A stretch of 33,868 nt of DNA from an uncultured Pirellulaceae bacterium. GTDB taxonomy: Bacteria; Planctomycetota; Planctomycetia; Pirellulales; Pirellulaceae. A program made the translations under genes and the position numbers. Under the pieces are notes generated by a model, which ran no database searches, was not told the origin of the DNA, and saw nothing but the letters and a program-made list of their open reading frames with translations. The stretch is taken from positions 1 through 33,868 of the forward strand of contig CALJOA010000149.1 in the NCBI GenBank assembly GCA_937981585.1, given 5' to 3'. Below, in pieces: positions 1 to 7,978 of the stretch (position 1 is the first letter of the stretch; the number at the start of each line of letters is the position of its first letter).

Positions 1-210
1 CCTGGGGGCTCGCTACGCTCGACCCCAGCCACCCATGCCACCCCAGCCACCCATATATGGATACGCAACTACTGCCCACCAGTAAGATATCCAACAGCTT
101 GGGTTGGACGTCCGCCCTCTTCAATCTGATCGGCCACGATCAAAGCACGTTCTCGATCAAAGCACTTTCTCGATCAAACAGCAATTCGACCATTCCACGT
201 AAGACGAAAT
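1..210. other. Intergenic left edge with short direct repeats
   Basis: No convincing coding region is seen here; the plus-strand frame running through it has no recognisable protein character. A 14-base direct repeat CCCCAGCCACCCAT occurs at 23-36 and 41-54. A 17-base unit starting CGATCAAAGCAC is tandemly repeated at 137-153 and 154-170, with a partial third copy from 171. The stretch lies just downstream of the stop codon of the minus-strand protease gene. Confidence 0.6.
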
Positions 211-1761
211 TTAATTGGTCTGGCGCAGCTGAGCCATGTCCAACTGCCGAGTCGGTTCAGAACGCGAACGCTGCATCGTCCTCAAGTATTCCAGCAATCG
301 CGGACCAGGATCGCTGACTGTAATTGCGTCGGCCTGTGCCGGATCGCTTTTGGATCGGACGATGATAATCACTTCCTGATCGGAACCTCGAACATTTCGC
401 TCCTCCCCACCACGAGAGCGCCGATCCCATCCAACGAGGGTTCGCCCTTGGCCATTCAAAGCCGCGAGCTCAGATTTTGGCCGGATCACCGCCGGCATCG
501 TTTTCCGTGGGCTTGTCGAACTTGCCAAATCTTGTTGGCTGACGCGATCTTCCTGCTTGAACAAATGTTCCAGGTTGACTTTCGCAATCTGCCAGTGCAG
601 AGTTTCCAGCGCCGTGTAAATTCCTTCATCGACTTCAACTGCGGCCGCATTGCAGACGCCGATCAACTCGCCGTCTTCGTTGAACAAGCCGCCGCCACTT
701 CGGCCGTCGACTGGTCGACCGAAAATGTCGTACTTGATCGCACCATCATAAGCGGCGCGATTCTTGATTTCCGAATGCCGGATCGTCGGATCATCACCAT
801 GATCGCAGCCGATACTAAAGACATTTCGGCCTGCCTTTACTTTCGATTGCAGCGGTGCAATTGGAACAGGTTTAATCTCTTCGTCGGTTCGAATCGCAAC
901 CAAACCGATATCCCTTGCGTCAGCATCGTAAAAGATCAGCTGGCCAGTTGCGGTTTTTGTTTTGATTTTGTCGAAGCCGTACTGGGCGGTGATGACGCCA
1001 TCTTCACCGGCTTCGCGAAACACATGGCCGCAAGTCATCACCAAACATTCGCCTTGATGGTTGTGGATAACGGTTCCCGTTGCATAAGAAATTCCTTTCG
1101 GATCTTCGACTTTGAGCTTTACGGTGGCCTGTAGAGCAAGCCGCTCGATTTCGTTGCCCGGTCGCGGCGTTCCTTCAAGCATCGTTGGCGTAGAAAATCC
1201 CGAAATTGCCGATGCATTGGACCTGCTGAAGCCACTTGCAGATTTTCCTTGATCCGCCATCACAATCTTGGTTCCACCGACCAGCTTATCGGATGCCTGG
1301 GCGAACATGGTTCCTGATGTAACACCTACCGCCGCAAACCATTTCTTAAGCGTCACCGCATCGATCAACCCAGCATGGCGCCCGGCCATTTGATTCCCGG
1401 TCAGCAACACAACAGTCGGAGTGCGATCAACTCCCAGCCTGCGGCCCAGCTCACGATGCTCACTCAAGAAAACGGTTTTGACCGGATAGCCTTCCAGCTT
1501 CAACGCTTCGATCCCTGGCTCGACTTGCCGGCACGGCGCGCAACCGTGGTCAGTGAAAAAATAGAGTTGAGCTTGTGACTGGACCCCAGATTGAGCCATG
1601 CACTGACTCGAAACGATGTGCCCAAACAGAATCAGGCTCAGCCCTAAAATCGCAACAAAACACTTGCTCTTGAATTTGCCGCGACGCCAGCGAGGACCAA
1701 GTCGACTCGTTTGACGTTGAGAATCAACAATGGCCGACGGCGGAAAAATACTCTGACGCAT
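211..1761 (-). CDS. Membrane-anchored thioredoxin-fold / trypsin-fold serine protease fusion
   Basis: The protein of about 516 residues has three parts. A basic N-terminus leads into one hydrophobic segment (about 34-54), a signal anchor or signal peptide. A thioredoxin-like domain follows, with redox motif CAPC at 74-77 and a T-P-T segment near 114-116 fitting the cis-proline loop. A trypsin-like domain ends the protein, with a plausible triad: His246 in TCGH, Asp284 in ARDIGL and Ser355 in GRSGGG. The active sites would face the periplasm if the segment is a single anchor. I chose the ATG at 1761 because GGGAGGGATGG lies just upstream; the open frame continues to a TTG at 1809 without such support. 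The C-terminal ~110 residues are polar and look disordered. The substrate is unknown. Each domain call is solid; the joint function is inference. It diverges from the NfeD-like gene. Confidence 0.85.
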   Translation of the reverse strand: MRQSIFPPSAIVDSQRQTSRLGPRWRRGKFKSKCFVAILGLSLILFGHIVSSQCMAQSGVQSQAQLYFFTDHGCAPCRQVEPGIEALKLEGYPVKTVFLSEHRELGRRLGVDRTPTVVLLTGNQMAGRHAGLIDAVTLKKWFAAVGVTSGTMFAQASDKLVGGTKIVMADQGKSASGFSRSNASAISGFSTPTMLEGTPRPGNEIERLALQATVKLKVEDPKGISYATGTVIHNHQGECLVMTCGHVFREAGEDGVITAQYGFDKIKTKTATGQLIFYDADARDIGLVAIRTDEEIKPVPIAPLQSKVKAGRNVFSIGCDHGDDPTIRHSEIKNRAAYDGAIKYDIFGRPVDGRSGGGLFNEDGELIGVCNAAAVEVDEGIYTALETLHWQIAKVNLEHLFKQEDRVSQQDLASSTSPRKTMPAVIRPKSELAALNGQGRTLVGWDRRSRGGEERNVRGSDQEVIIIVRSKSDPAQADAITVSDPGPRLLEYLRTMQRSRSEPTRQLDMAQLRQTN

Positions 1762-1927
1762 CCCATCCCTCCCTGGACTGGACGAAAATTCATGATGTAA
1801 CTTTTTCAATCAGCTCGATGTGATTGAAGTGCGTTCACGCTGAGTTCAATCCTTGAACTCAAAAACTCAAGCCATTTGTCACATTCGCAAGCCCGTTAGA
1901 CTCCTGAAAAGACATAGCCCAAGAACT

Positions 1928-1978
1928 TTGCACCTTTTGTGCACCCTCTTTGCACCTTCTTTGCACCTTTTGTGCCAA
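1928..1978. repeat. 11-bp phased GCACC repeat array
   Basis: GCACC occurs at 1930, 1941, 1952 and 1963, an exact 11-bp period, with a degenerate further unit near 1974. The unit is roughly TTTGCACCTTY. The array lies in the divergent intergenic region about 70-120 bp upstream of the NfeD-like start. Spacing of about one helical turn would suit cooperative protein binding, but a plain microsatellite is also possible. Confidence 0.6.
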
Positions 1979-2048
1979 TTCGTTAAAGGATTAGAATGAA
2001 AACTCCGACACGATCAAAGCTCGATTTCTAAGTTTGGAACGACAGACC

Positions 2049-3653
2049 ATGACGCTAGCAAGACTTTTCAACCTAAAAGCGCTTTTGTGCTTGCTCGTCG
2101 CTTGCTCGCCAGCGTCGATCTCCGCTTTGGCTCTGGTTCCCCCGACTTTAGCGCAAGAGGCTGACTCCGAGGAACCAGCAGCCGCCCCCAACGTTCCCGA
2201 CGCCACCCAACCCCGACCTGAAAAGGTCACCAAGCCTGCGGTGATCGAGTTCAAAGGCGAAATCAATCAAAAGCTCACCGTGTATTTCAAGAACCGTTTT
2301 GCCCAAGCCAAAAAATCGGGCGTCGATTTGCTGATCATCGAGATCGACAGCCCCGGTGGTTTGAAGATCGAAAGCCTAGAGATGGCGAGGATGCTGCGCG
2401 ATTGCAAGTGGGCCTACACCGTGGCGATTATCAACAATGAAGCCATCTCGGGCGGAGCTTTGGTTTCGCTCGGCTGCGACGAAATTCAAATCGACCCCAA
2501 CGCGAAATTCGGTGACTCAGGAGAGATTGGATTTGATACTGAAGAATGGGCTTGGAGATTGATCGAGCCCAAAATTGAATCTTACCTTTCTCGCGATGCC
2601 CGCGATCTGGCGGAATCCAAAGGTCGGCCAGCCGATCTTGCCGAAGCGATGATCGACAAGGACTTGCTGGTCTACTGGCAGCCGCCGAGCGAAGAGAATG
2701 AAGTCGCCAAGTTCAAGTCGGTAAGAGTCGACGACAATGACAAGCCAGATCCTCCATGGCAACTGATCGAGGAAAGCAAAGCCGAACGGTTTTTGACGCT
2801 TAGTGGGCAGCGAACCGTCACACTCGGGCTCGGGCAGGGGAGTTCAAGCACCCGGGCCGCACTTGCCAACGAATTCGACTTTGATCTCAAAGAGATGAAA
2901 GTTTACCGGCTCACCACAACTGACTCCATCGTTTATGGACTTAACTTGCCTTTGGTGACAGGCCTCTTGGTGCTGGTCGGCCTGATCGCTTTCTACTTCG
3001 AGATGAGCGCGCCGGGCCTTGGTGTTGGTGGCTTGATTGCGGGATTGTGCGCACTATTGTTTTTCTGGAGCAAGTTCCTAGGTGGAACTTCTGGCTGGTT
3101 GGAAGTCATCCTGTTCATTGCGGGGTTAGTTTTTCTGTTCACAGAAGTTTTTATCATTCCCGGTTTCGGTGTGCCAGGAATCACCGGTTTGGCGCTTCTT
3201 TTTGCGAGTGTGATTCTGGCAAGCCAAGATTTCGTTGTTCCTCAGAACGCCGATGAGTGGAACCAGACGCTGACGACGTCGCTGGTGATGATAGGAACGG
3301 GGGTCGGTTTCGTCGCTGCGGCTACTTTAATCTCGAGGCGGATGGGATCGCTTCCCATTTTCAACAAGATGGTTTTGGCCCCTCCATCAACTCAGAGCGA
3401 TTCCCAAAGCGGCAAAGTCGAAGTCGGCAAAGATGGCCAACCGTTGAACCAAGAGCATCCCGCTGTCTCAGTTGGGGACTGGGGACACGCCGAGTCGCTG
3501 CTTCGTCCGGCTGGACGAGCCAAATTCGCGGGCCGATCGTTCGACGTCATTAGTGACGGAACCTATGTCGAGTCTGGAGCTCAGGTTCGAATTGTCAAAA
3601 TTCAAGGTCGGGTCATCACAGTGGCGGAAATCGACGAACCTAACGCTGGTTAA
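2049..3653 (+). CDS. NfeD-like ClpP-class membrane serine protease
   Basis: A long-form NfeD protein of about 534 residues. It starts with a signal peptide (hydrophobic to about residue 35, ending near LAQE). A ClpP/crotonase-like protease domain follows, with IEIDSPGG near 97-104 and the likely nucleophile Ser134 in AISGGAL; a lysine near 175 in EPKIESY is the candidate dyad partner known from NfeD proteases. From about 295 to 390 lie several membrane segments rich in Gly and Pro (PGLGVGG, PGFGVPG), typical of NfeD. A C-terminal OB-like domain follows, from about 455. Family members cleave membrane proteins and are linked to stomatin-type partners, but no stomatin gene is adjacent. ATG 2049 is preferred over the upstream TTG 2034 because GGAAC sits at a workable distance and the signal peptide begins there. 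Confidence 0.9.
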   Translation: MTLARLFNLKALLCLLVACSPASISALALVPPTLAQEADSEEPAAAPNVPDATQPRPEKVTKPAVIEFKGEINQKLTVYFKNRFAQAKKSGVDLLIIEIDSPGGLKIESLEMARMLRDCKWAYTVAIINNEAISGGALVSLGCDEIQIDPNAKFGDSGEIGFDTEEWAWRLIEPKIESYLSRDARDLAESKGRPADLAEAMIDKDLLVYWQPPSEENEVAKFKSVRVDDNDKPDPPWQLIEESKAERFLTLSGQRTVTLGLGQGSSSTRAALANEFDFDLKEMKVYRLTTTDSIVYGLNLPLVTGLLVLVGLIAFYFEMSAPGLGVGGLIAGLCALLFFWSKFLGGTSGWLEVILFIAGLVFLFTEVFIIPGFGVPGITGLALLFASVILASQDFVVPQNADEWNQTLTTSLVMIGTGVGFVAAATLISRRMGSLPIFNKMVLAPPSTQSDSQSGKVEVGKDGQPLNQEHPAVSVGDWGHAESLLRPAGRAKFAGRSFDVISDGTYVESGAQVRIVKIQGRVITVAEIDEPNAG

Positions 3654-4187
3654 CGGCAGCGCATTTCAACGGAACCTGAAACCGCCAACGGTAAGGGTAA
3701 CGGTGGTTCCACCAACAATGCCGGGATTTGTCATACCGTTTGAAATCCAATCGAAGCGGACAGCAAGTTTTCGATAAGCCCGAAATTGTAGGCAAAAGCG
3801 AAAATTGCCCTTTCCCGTCTTGCCATATAAACTAACATTTCCTTTGGTAGAAATCTCGCCATTAGATTTGGAACCAATTATTCAACCCACTTTGGTTCTC
3901 TTCTACGAGAAAACACCGGTCCTGCACGGAAGCGTGAACCTTTTTGGTTGTTTTTCAACACTGATATTATCTGTGTGGACGTCTATACCGATGGAATTGC
4001 TGTATAGACGCAAACACATAGAATTTTGTATAGCTGACTCCGTTTGATTGGGTCAACGACTCGATCTGGTAAAGCAAAGAGGTGTGTTACCTCGGCTCAG
4101 TCGCGATTGCTTCGAAGCATGGCTTCAGCGATTTGATTGGGCAAACTTCGTTACTATCTTTTTAATTGTATTGTTGACGGTGCATTG
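3654..4187. other. Long intergenic region upstream of fusA
   Basis: No supported gene; the 80-residue plus frame at 3805-4047 shows no recognisable features. A hairpin with a bulge (GGAACC at 3671-3676 pairing GGTTCC at 3705-3710) follows the NfeD-like stop but lacks a T-tract, so it is at best a weak terminator. A stronger palindrome at 3976-4014 is listed separately. The DNA becomes AT-richer towards 3800-4060, as expected of a promoter region, but I found no convincing -35/-10 pair. Confidence 0.6.
3976..4014. promoter_or_regulatory. Palindrome/hairpin upstream of fusA
   Basis: A perfect 9-bp inverted repeat CGTCTATAC (3980-3988) / GTATAGACG (4002-4010) encloses a 13-base loop. It extends outward, after a short mismatch, with TGT and ACA/ACAC sequences. 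It lies about 180 bp upstream of the fusA start with no gene in between. It could be a 5'-UTR hairpin or an operator; the sequence alone does not decide. Confidence 0.45.
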
Positions 4188-6317
4188 ATGAACCTCACGA
4201 AATATCGGAACATCGGAATTTCAGCCCACATCGACTCGGGTAAGACGACTCTTAGCGAGCGAATTCTTTATTACTGCGGTCGTATCCACAAAATCGAAGA
4301 CGTTCGTGGTGGCGGTGATGGTGCGACGATGGACCACATGGAGCTCGAAAAAGAGCGTGGTATCACAATCACCAGTGCGGCGACTCAGGTGTCGTGGAAT
4401 GATCACACGATCAACTTGATCGATACACCCGGGCACGTTGACTTTACTGTTGAGGTCGAGCGTTCGCTTCGCGTACTTGATGGTGCCGTCCTGGTTCTTT
4501 GTGCCGTTGGTGGCGTTCAAGCCCAATCGCTGACCGTTGACCGTCAAATGAAACGTTACGGCATTCCGCGACTTGCGTTTGTCAACAAAATGGACCGCAC
4601 CGGAGCCGATCCATTCAGTGTCGCCGATCAGATGCGTGAGAAGCTTGGCGTCGAAGTCATCCTGTTCCAGCTACCGATCGGAATGGGCGAAGACTTCGAT
4701 GGCGTTGTCGATTTGATCGAGATGAAAGCCTATCGCAACGACGGCGAAAAAGGCGAAACCGTTCTTACTGAAGAAGTCCCGGCAGACATGATGGACGATG
4801 CGAATAAGTATCGCCAGGAGTTGCTTGAAGGGCTTTCGATGTACAGCGACGAAATGATGGAATTGCTTCTCTCGGAAGAAGAAGTTCCACTCGAACTGAT
4901 CTACAAAACAGCAGCCGCGGCGATCAAAGCCCAGAGCTTCACTCCATTGTTCATGGGAACAGCTTTCAAGAACAAAGCCGTTCAGCCTCTTATTGACGCG
5001 ATCGTTCGCTACCTGCCAAATCCGCTTGAGCGAAAGATCTCGGCCAAGGTCTGGGACAATCCGGAAGAGGACTTTCCACTTGAGCCCAGCAAAGACAAAC
5101 CGCTCGTGGGCATGGCATTCAAGATCGTCGAAGATCCATTCGGCCAGCTAACCTTCATGCGTATCTACCAAGGTACGGCAAAGAAGGGTGGAACGTACTT
5201 CAACCAACGAACTAGTCGTAAAGAGCGATTCAGCCGAATTGTTCGTATGCACTCTGACAAACGTGAAGAAATCGACGAAGCCTATGCCGGTGACATCGTT
5301 GCCGTGATGGGAATCGATTGTGCTTCGGGTGAAACGTATTCCGATTCAACGAAGTACTGTTCGCTTGAAAACATGTTTGTTCCCGATCCGGTTATCTCAG
5401 TTGCCGTGGCTCCTGCAGACCGAGGCAGCGGCGAGAAACTTGGTAAGGCGCTTCAGCGTTTCCGCAAAGAAGACCCAACATTCCGCGTCGCAACCGACGA
5501 GGAAACTGGCGAAGTCATTATCTCGGGAATGGGTGAGCTTCACCTCGACGTTTATGTCGAGCGTATCCGCCGTGAGTACGGAATCGAGTGCGAGGTCGGT
5601 GCTCCGAAGGTTAGCTACCGTGAACAGCCGACGCTCAAGACTGAATTCGACTACAAGCACAAGAAACAGTCTGGTGGTTCTGGTCAGTTCGCGCATATTA
5701 AAGGTTGGATTGAACCATTCGACGAAGAAGCGTTCGCCGCTGACGAAGACAATCCGGAAATCGTTGATAACTTCCTGTTCGAGGAAAAAATCGTCAGTGG
5801 TCGTATTCCCAAGCAGTTCATCCCTGCGGTTGAAAAGGGAATGCGTCAGTCGATCCTCAAAGGCGTTCTTGCCGAGTATCCAGTCGTTGGAATGCGAATG
5901 ATGCTTGCCGATGGCTCGTACCACGACGTCGATAGTTCCGAGATGGCGTTTCAGGCTGCCGCTCGCGGAATGTTCCGTGAGTATATGCCCAAAACGAAAC
6001 CCCAGATCCTTGAGCCAGTTATGTATTGCGAAATCGAATGCCCTGAGCCTGCACAAGGCTCGATCGTTGGTGACTTGACGTCACGGCGTGGAATCATGGA
6101 ATCGACCGACATCAACCCCGATGGCTCTGTGCTGATTCAGTGCGAGATTCCGCTAAGCGAAACGTTCGGCTACGCGACTGACCTTCGTTCGATGTCACAG
6201 GGACAGGCTACATTCACGATGGAGCTTCGTGGATACCGACCTGCCCCTCGAAACGTTCAGGAAGACATCATCGAAGAACGCCGAAAAAACAAAGAAGCTT
6301 TGGCCGCTTCAAAGTAG
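4188..6317 (+). CDS. fusA: Elongation factor G (mitochondrial/spd type)
   Basis: A translation GTPase that drives ribosomal translocation. The 709 residues carry all G motifs: AHIDSGKT 13-20, RGIT 57-60, DTPGH 79-83 and NKMD 133-136. The full EF-G domain run follows, including [15 protein letters not shown] and a C-terminal domain ending near YRPAPRNVQ. Most bacterial EF-Gs have AHIDAGKT; the Ser here and the following [12 protein letters not shown] segment resemble mitochondrial EFG1 and the bacterial spd EF-G group found in spirochaetes, planctomycetes and deltaproteobacteria. I start at ATG 4188, where family homology begins; an in-frame upstream start at 4137 would add 17 unrelated residues. 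The gene stands alone, with no rpsL, rpsG or tuf beside it, and ends at a strong hairpin terminator. Confidence in EF-G is very high, in the spd subgroup moderate to high. Confidence 0.96.
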   Translation: MNLTKYRNIGISAHIDSGKTTLSERILYYCGRIHKIEDVRGGGDGATMDHMELEKERGITITSAATQVSWNDHTINLIDTPGHVDFTVEVERSLRVLDGAVLVLCAVGGVQAQSLTVDRQMKRYGIPRLAFVNKMDRTGADPFSVADQMREKLGVEVILFQLPIGMGEDFDGVVDLIEMKAYRNDGEKGETVLTEEVPADMMDDANKYRQELLEGLSMYSDEMMELLLSEEEVPLELIYKTAAAAIKAQSFTPLFMGTAFKNKAVQPLIDAIVRYLPNPLERKISAKVWDNPEEDFPLEPSKDKPLVGMAFKIVEDPFGQLTFMRIYQGTAKKGGTYFNQRTSRKERFSRIVRMHSDKREEIDEAYAGDIVAVMGIDCASGETYSDSTKYCSLENMFVPDPVISVAVAPADRGSGEKLGKALQRFRKEDPTFRVATDEETGEVIISGMGELHLDVYVERIRREYGIECEVGAPKVSYREQPTLKTEFDYKHKKQSGGSGQFAHIKGWIEPFDEEAFAADEDNPEIVDNFLFEEKIVSGRIPKQFIPAVEKGMRQSILKGVLAEYPVVGMRMMLADGSYHDVDSSEMAFQAAARGMFREYMPKTKPQILEPVMYCEIECPEPAQGSIVGDLTSRRGIMESTDINPDGSVLIQCEIPLSETFGYATDLRSMSQGQATFTMELRGYRPAPRNVQEDIIEERRKNKEALAASK

Positions 6318-6371
6318 TTTGCGAATTGGCGATCGTTTTGGTCGCTTGAAACAGCAAATCTAAAACGCCTC

Positions 6372-6408
6372 AAACGACAGTCTGTCACCATACAGGCTGT
6401 CGTTTTTT
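6372..6408 (+). terminator. Rho-independent terminator of fusA
   Basis: The inverted repeat AAACGACAG (6372-6380) / CTGTCGTTT (6397-6405) continues inward through a G-T wobble into CTGT/ACAG, giving a long stem with a CACCAT loop. A run of T ends at 6408. It lies 55 bp past the fusA stop. Confidence 0.85.
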
Positions 6409-6533
6409 CGTGGCCACGTGGGTTTCTAGGGCAAAAGAAAAACTGGACTTCTTCAATGGTGAAGAATTCAAGTTTAAATAACAACCTCGGGACTTCGGAG
6501 ATGGCGAGGTTCGATACTCCAATACCAATAGCT

Positions 6534-7826
6534 TCAAAGCGAACCGTCATCGAGAATTGGCCAGAAAATAGCCGCCAGCCAGATCACCGTTGTGGTCCCT
6601 GGAACGTAGTCGAAGATCGCGACTTCGGTTAGGGAATTGAGGATGATTACGAACGAAACCAGCGCCGCTAGGCGATACTTACCACCGAGCGAAACGAAAA
6701 GCTGTTGAAGAAACATCATCAGCCCGCAGAAGCCTGCAAAAACTCCGCCTGAAAACGCCAGACTAAGAACAACATTGTGCGGATGAAGCAAGTACTGTTT
6801 CTTGGCTAGATAAATCTTCGATACGCCGGGGCCGTATCCAATCAACGGTCGCTCAGCAACCAATCTTGCGCAATACTCCCAAATAGCCGCACGACCGGTG
6901 ACCGATGTAATCTCTTCTACGTCTCCCGATCTAGTCGCCGAACCAATCAATGATGATGACACCGGGCTGATCTTTTCTGACGAAAACAGGACCAACGCGC
7001 CCAGCAAAATAGCCACCCCCAACGCCGCAGTGATCGGCAAGATGTCAACTCGCAACCAAAACCTTCGGTAGACCACAAGAATCGAAACAACGGCAGCTAC
7101 GAGTGCTACGCGAGTTCCTGTAAAGACCATCGTCGTGAAACAGAGCAAAAGTAGCGGTAGGCAAATCTTCCAGCTCTTCTTTCCCTCAAACCAAAGGTAG
7201 GACAAAAGCACAATCATCAGAACGACCACACCCGAAAGCACATTAGGGTGCGACATTCCTCCCATCCGTTCAACCGTTTCGGTCTTGCTGGTATGCTCGA
7301 TCATTACGCCATACTCGGGCATAAACAAATAGAGAAACCAGCTTCCCAGCAATGTCAGCATCATTGTTGACAGGACTGTTTTGAAGAATCGTTTGGTTCC
7401 CAAAGTGTAAAAAGCAAAGGGCGAAAAAAGCACGACCGCAGTCATAGTGACAAGGTATGGAAACGAGTAAGTCTTGTAAGGCGAGAGGACCGTTCCCCCA
7501 AAAACGAACAACACGACGCCCAAAACCCAAACGCCGGGAAAGCTCAGAAACGCCAACCGAACTTTCGGCACAAACAGAAATCCGTAAATCCCGAGCAAAC
7601 CAGCAGCGCCCGTTGCGGCCAGTCTCAACAAAAGCTCCAATCCTCCGGCCAGCTTAACCTTTTCGTTCGTTTCGATGTGCGTCTGATTGAGAAACAGAAC
7701 ACCGAACAGAACCATCGCAGTAATCGGAACGATCGCACTCTCGATAAACTCATTAAGCGAAAACACCGACCCACCATCGTCGCCGTGGTCAAATCCTCGA
7801 TTTGCTCCGAGTGTTGGGTTGGACAT
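6534..7826 (-). CDS. O-antigen ligase / polymerase family membrane protein
   Basis: A 430-residue polytopic inner-membrane protein with about ten or more hydrophobic segments. Features typical of the O-antigen ligase/Wzy_C family are the FTGTR segment (235-239), a large loop at about 282-345 with GRAAIWEYC (311-319) and ERPLIGYGPG (325-334), and HPHN (348-351) near the end of the loop, followed by further membrane helices. Such proteins join lipid-linked glycan repeats to each other or to an acceptor on the periplasmic side. It follows the Wzz-type gene on the same strand after about 150 bp, so the two probably act in one exopolysaccharide or O-antigen-like pathway. Ligase and polymerase cannot be told apart by sequence alone. 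Confidence 0.88.
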   Translation of the reverse strand: MSNPTLGANRGFDHGDDGGSVFSLNEFIESAIVPITAMVLFGVLFLNQTHIETNEKVKLAGGLELLLRLAATGAAGLLGIYGFLFVPKVRLAFLSFPGVWVLGVVLFVFGGTVLSPYKTYSFPYLVTMTAVVLFSPFAFYTLGTKRFFKTVLSTMMLTLLGSWFLYLFMPEYGVMIEHTSKTETVERMGGMSHPNVLSGVVVLMIVLLSYLWFEGKKSWKICLPLLLLCFTTMVFTGTRVALVAAVVSILVVYRRFWLRVDILPITAALGVAILLGALVLFSSEKISPVSSSLIGSATRSGDVEEITSVTGRAAIWEYCARLVAERPLIGYGPGVSKIYLAKKQYLLHPHNVVLSLAFSGGVFAGFCGLMMFLQQLFVSLGGKYRLAALVSFVIILNSLTEVAIFDYVPGTTTVIWLAAIFWPILDDGSL

Positions 7827-7978
7827 TTAAACCTGAATCTAGTGCAAGATAGTCGTGAATGAAGCAGTTTGCTGGAGTGAACATCACGTCAGACACGGCT
7901 TGCCGATGCCAATTCAATCACTGGCGAAGCTGTTTGCTGACAGAGCTGCAACGCCAGCCAAAACTGGCGACCAAATGA

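Noticed and set aside
448-1134. 228-codon plus-strand frame opposite the thioredoxin-protease gene
   Set aside because: Antisense shadow of a gene with clear protease motifs on the other strand.
3671-3710. Terminator after the NfeD-like gene
   Set aside because: The hairpin GGAACC/GGTTCC has a bulge and a long loop and is not followed by a T-tract; kept only as a note.
3805-4047. 80-codon plus-strand frame upstream of fusA
   Set aside because: It runs through the palindrome and AT-rich leader; hydrophobic residues are scattered without a membrane pattern.
5397-6056. 219-codon minus-strand frame inside fusA
   Set aside because: Antisense shadow of EF-G; no independent protein features.
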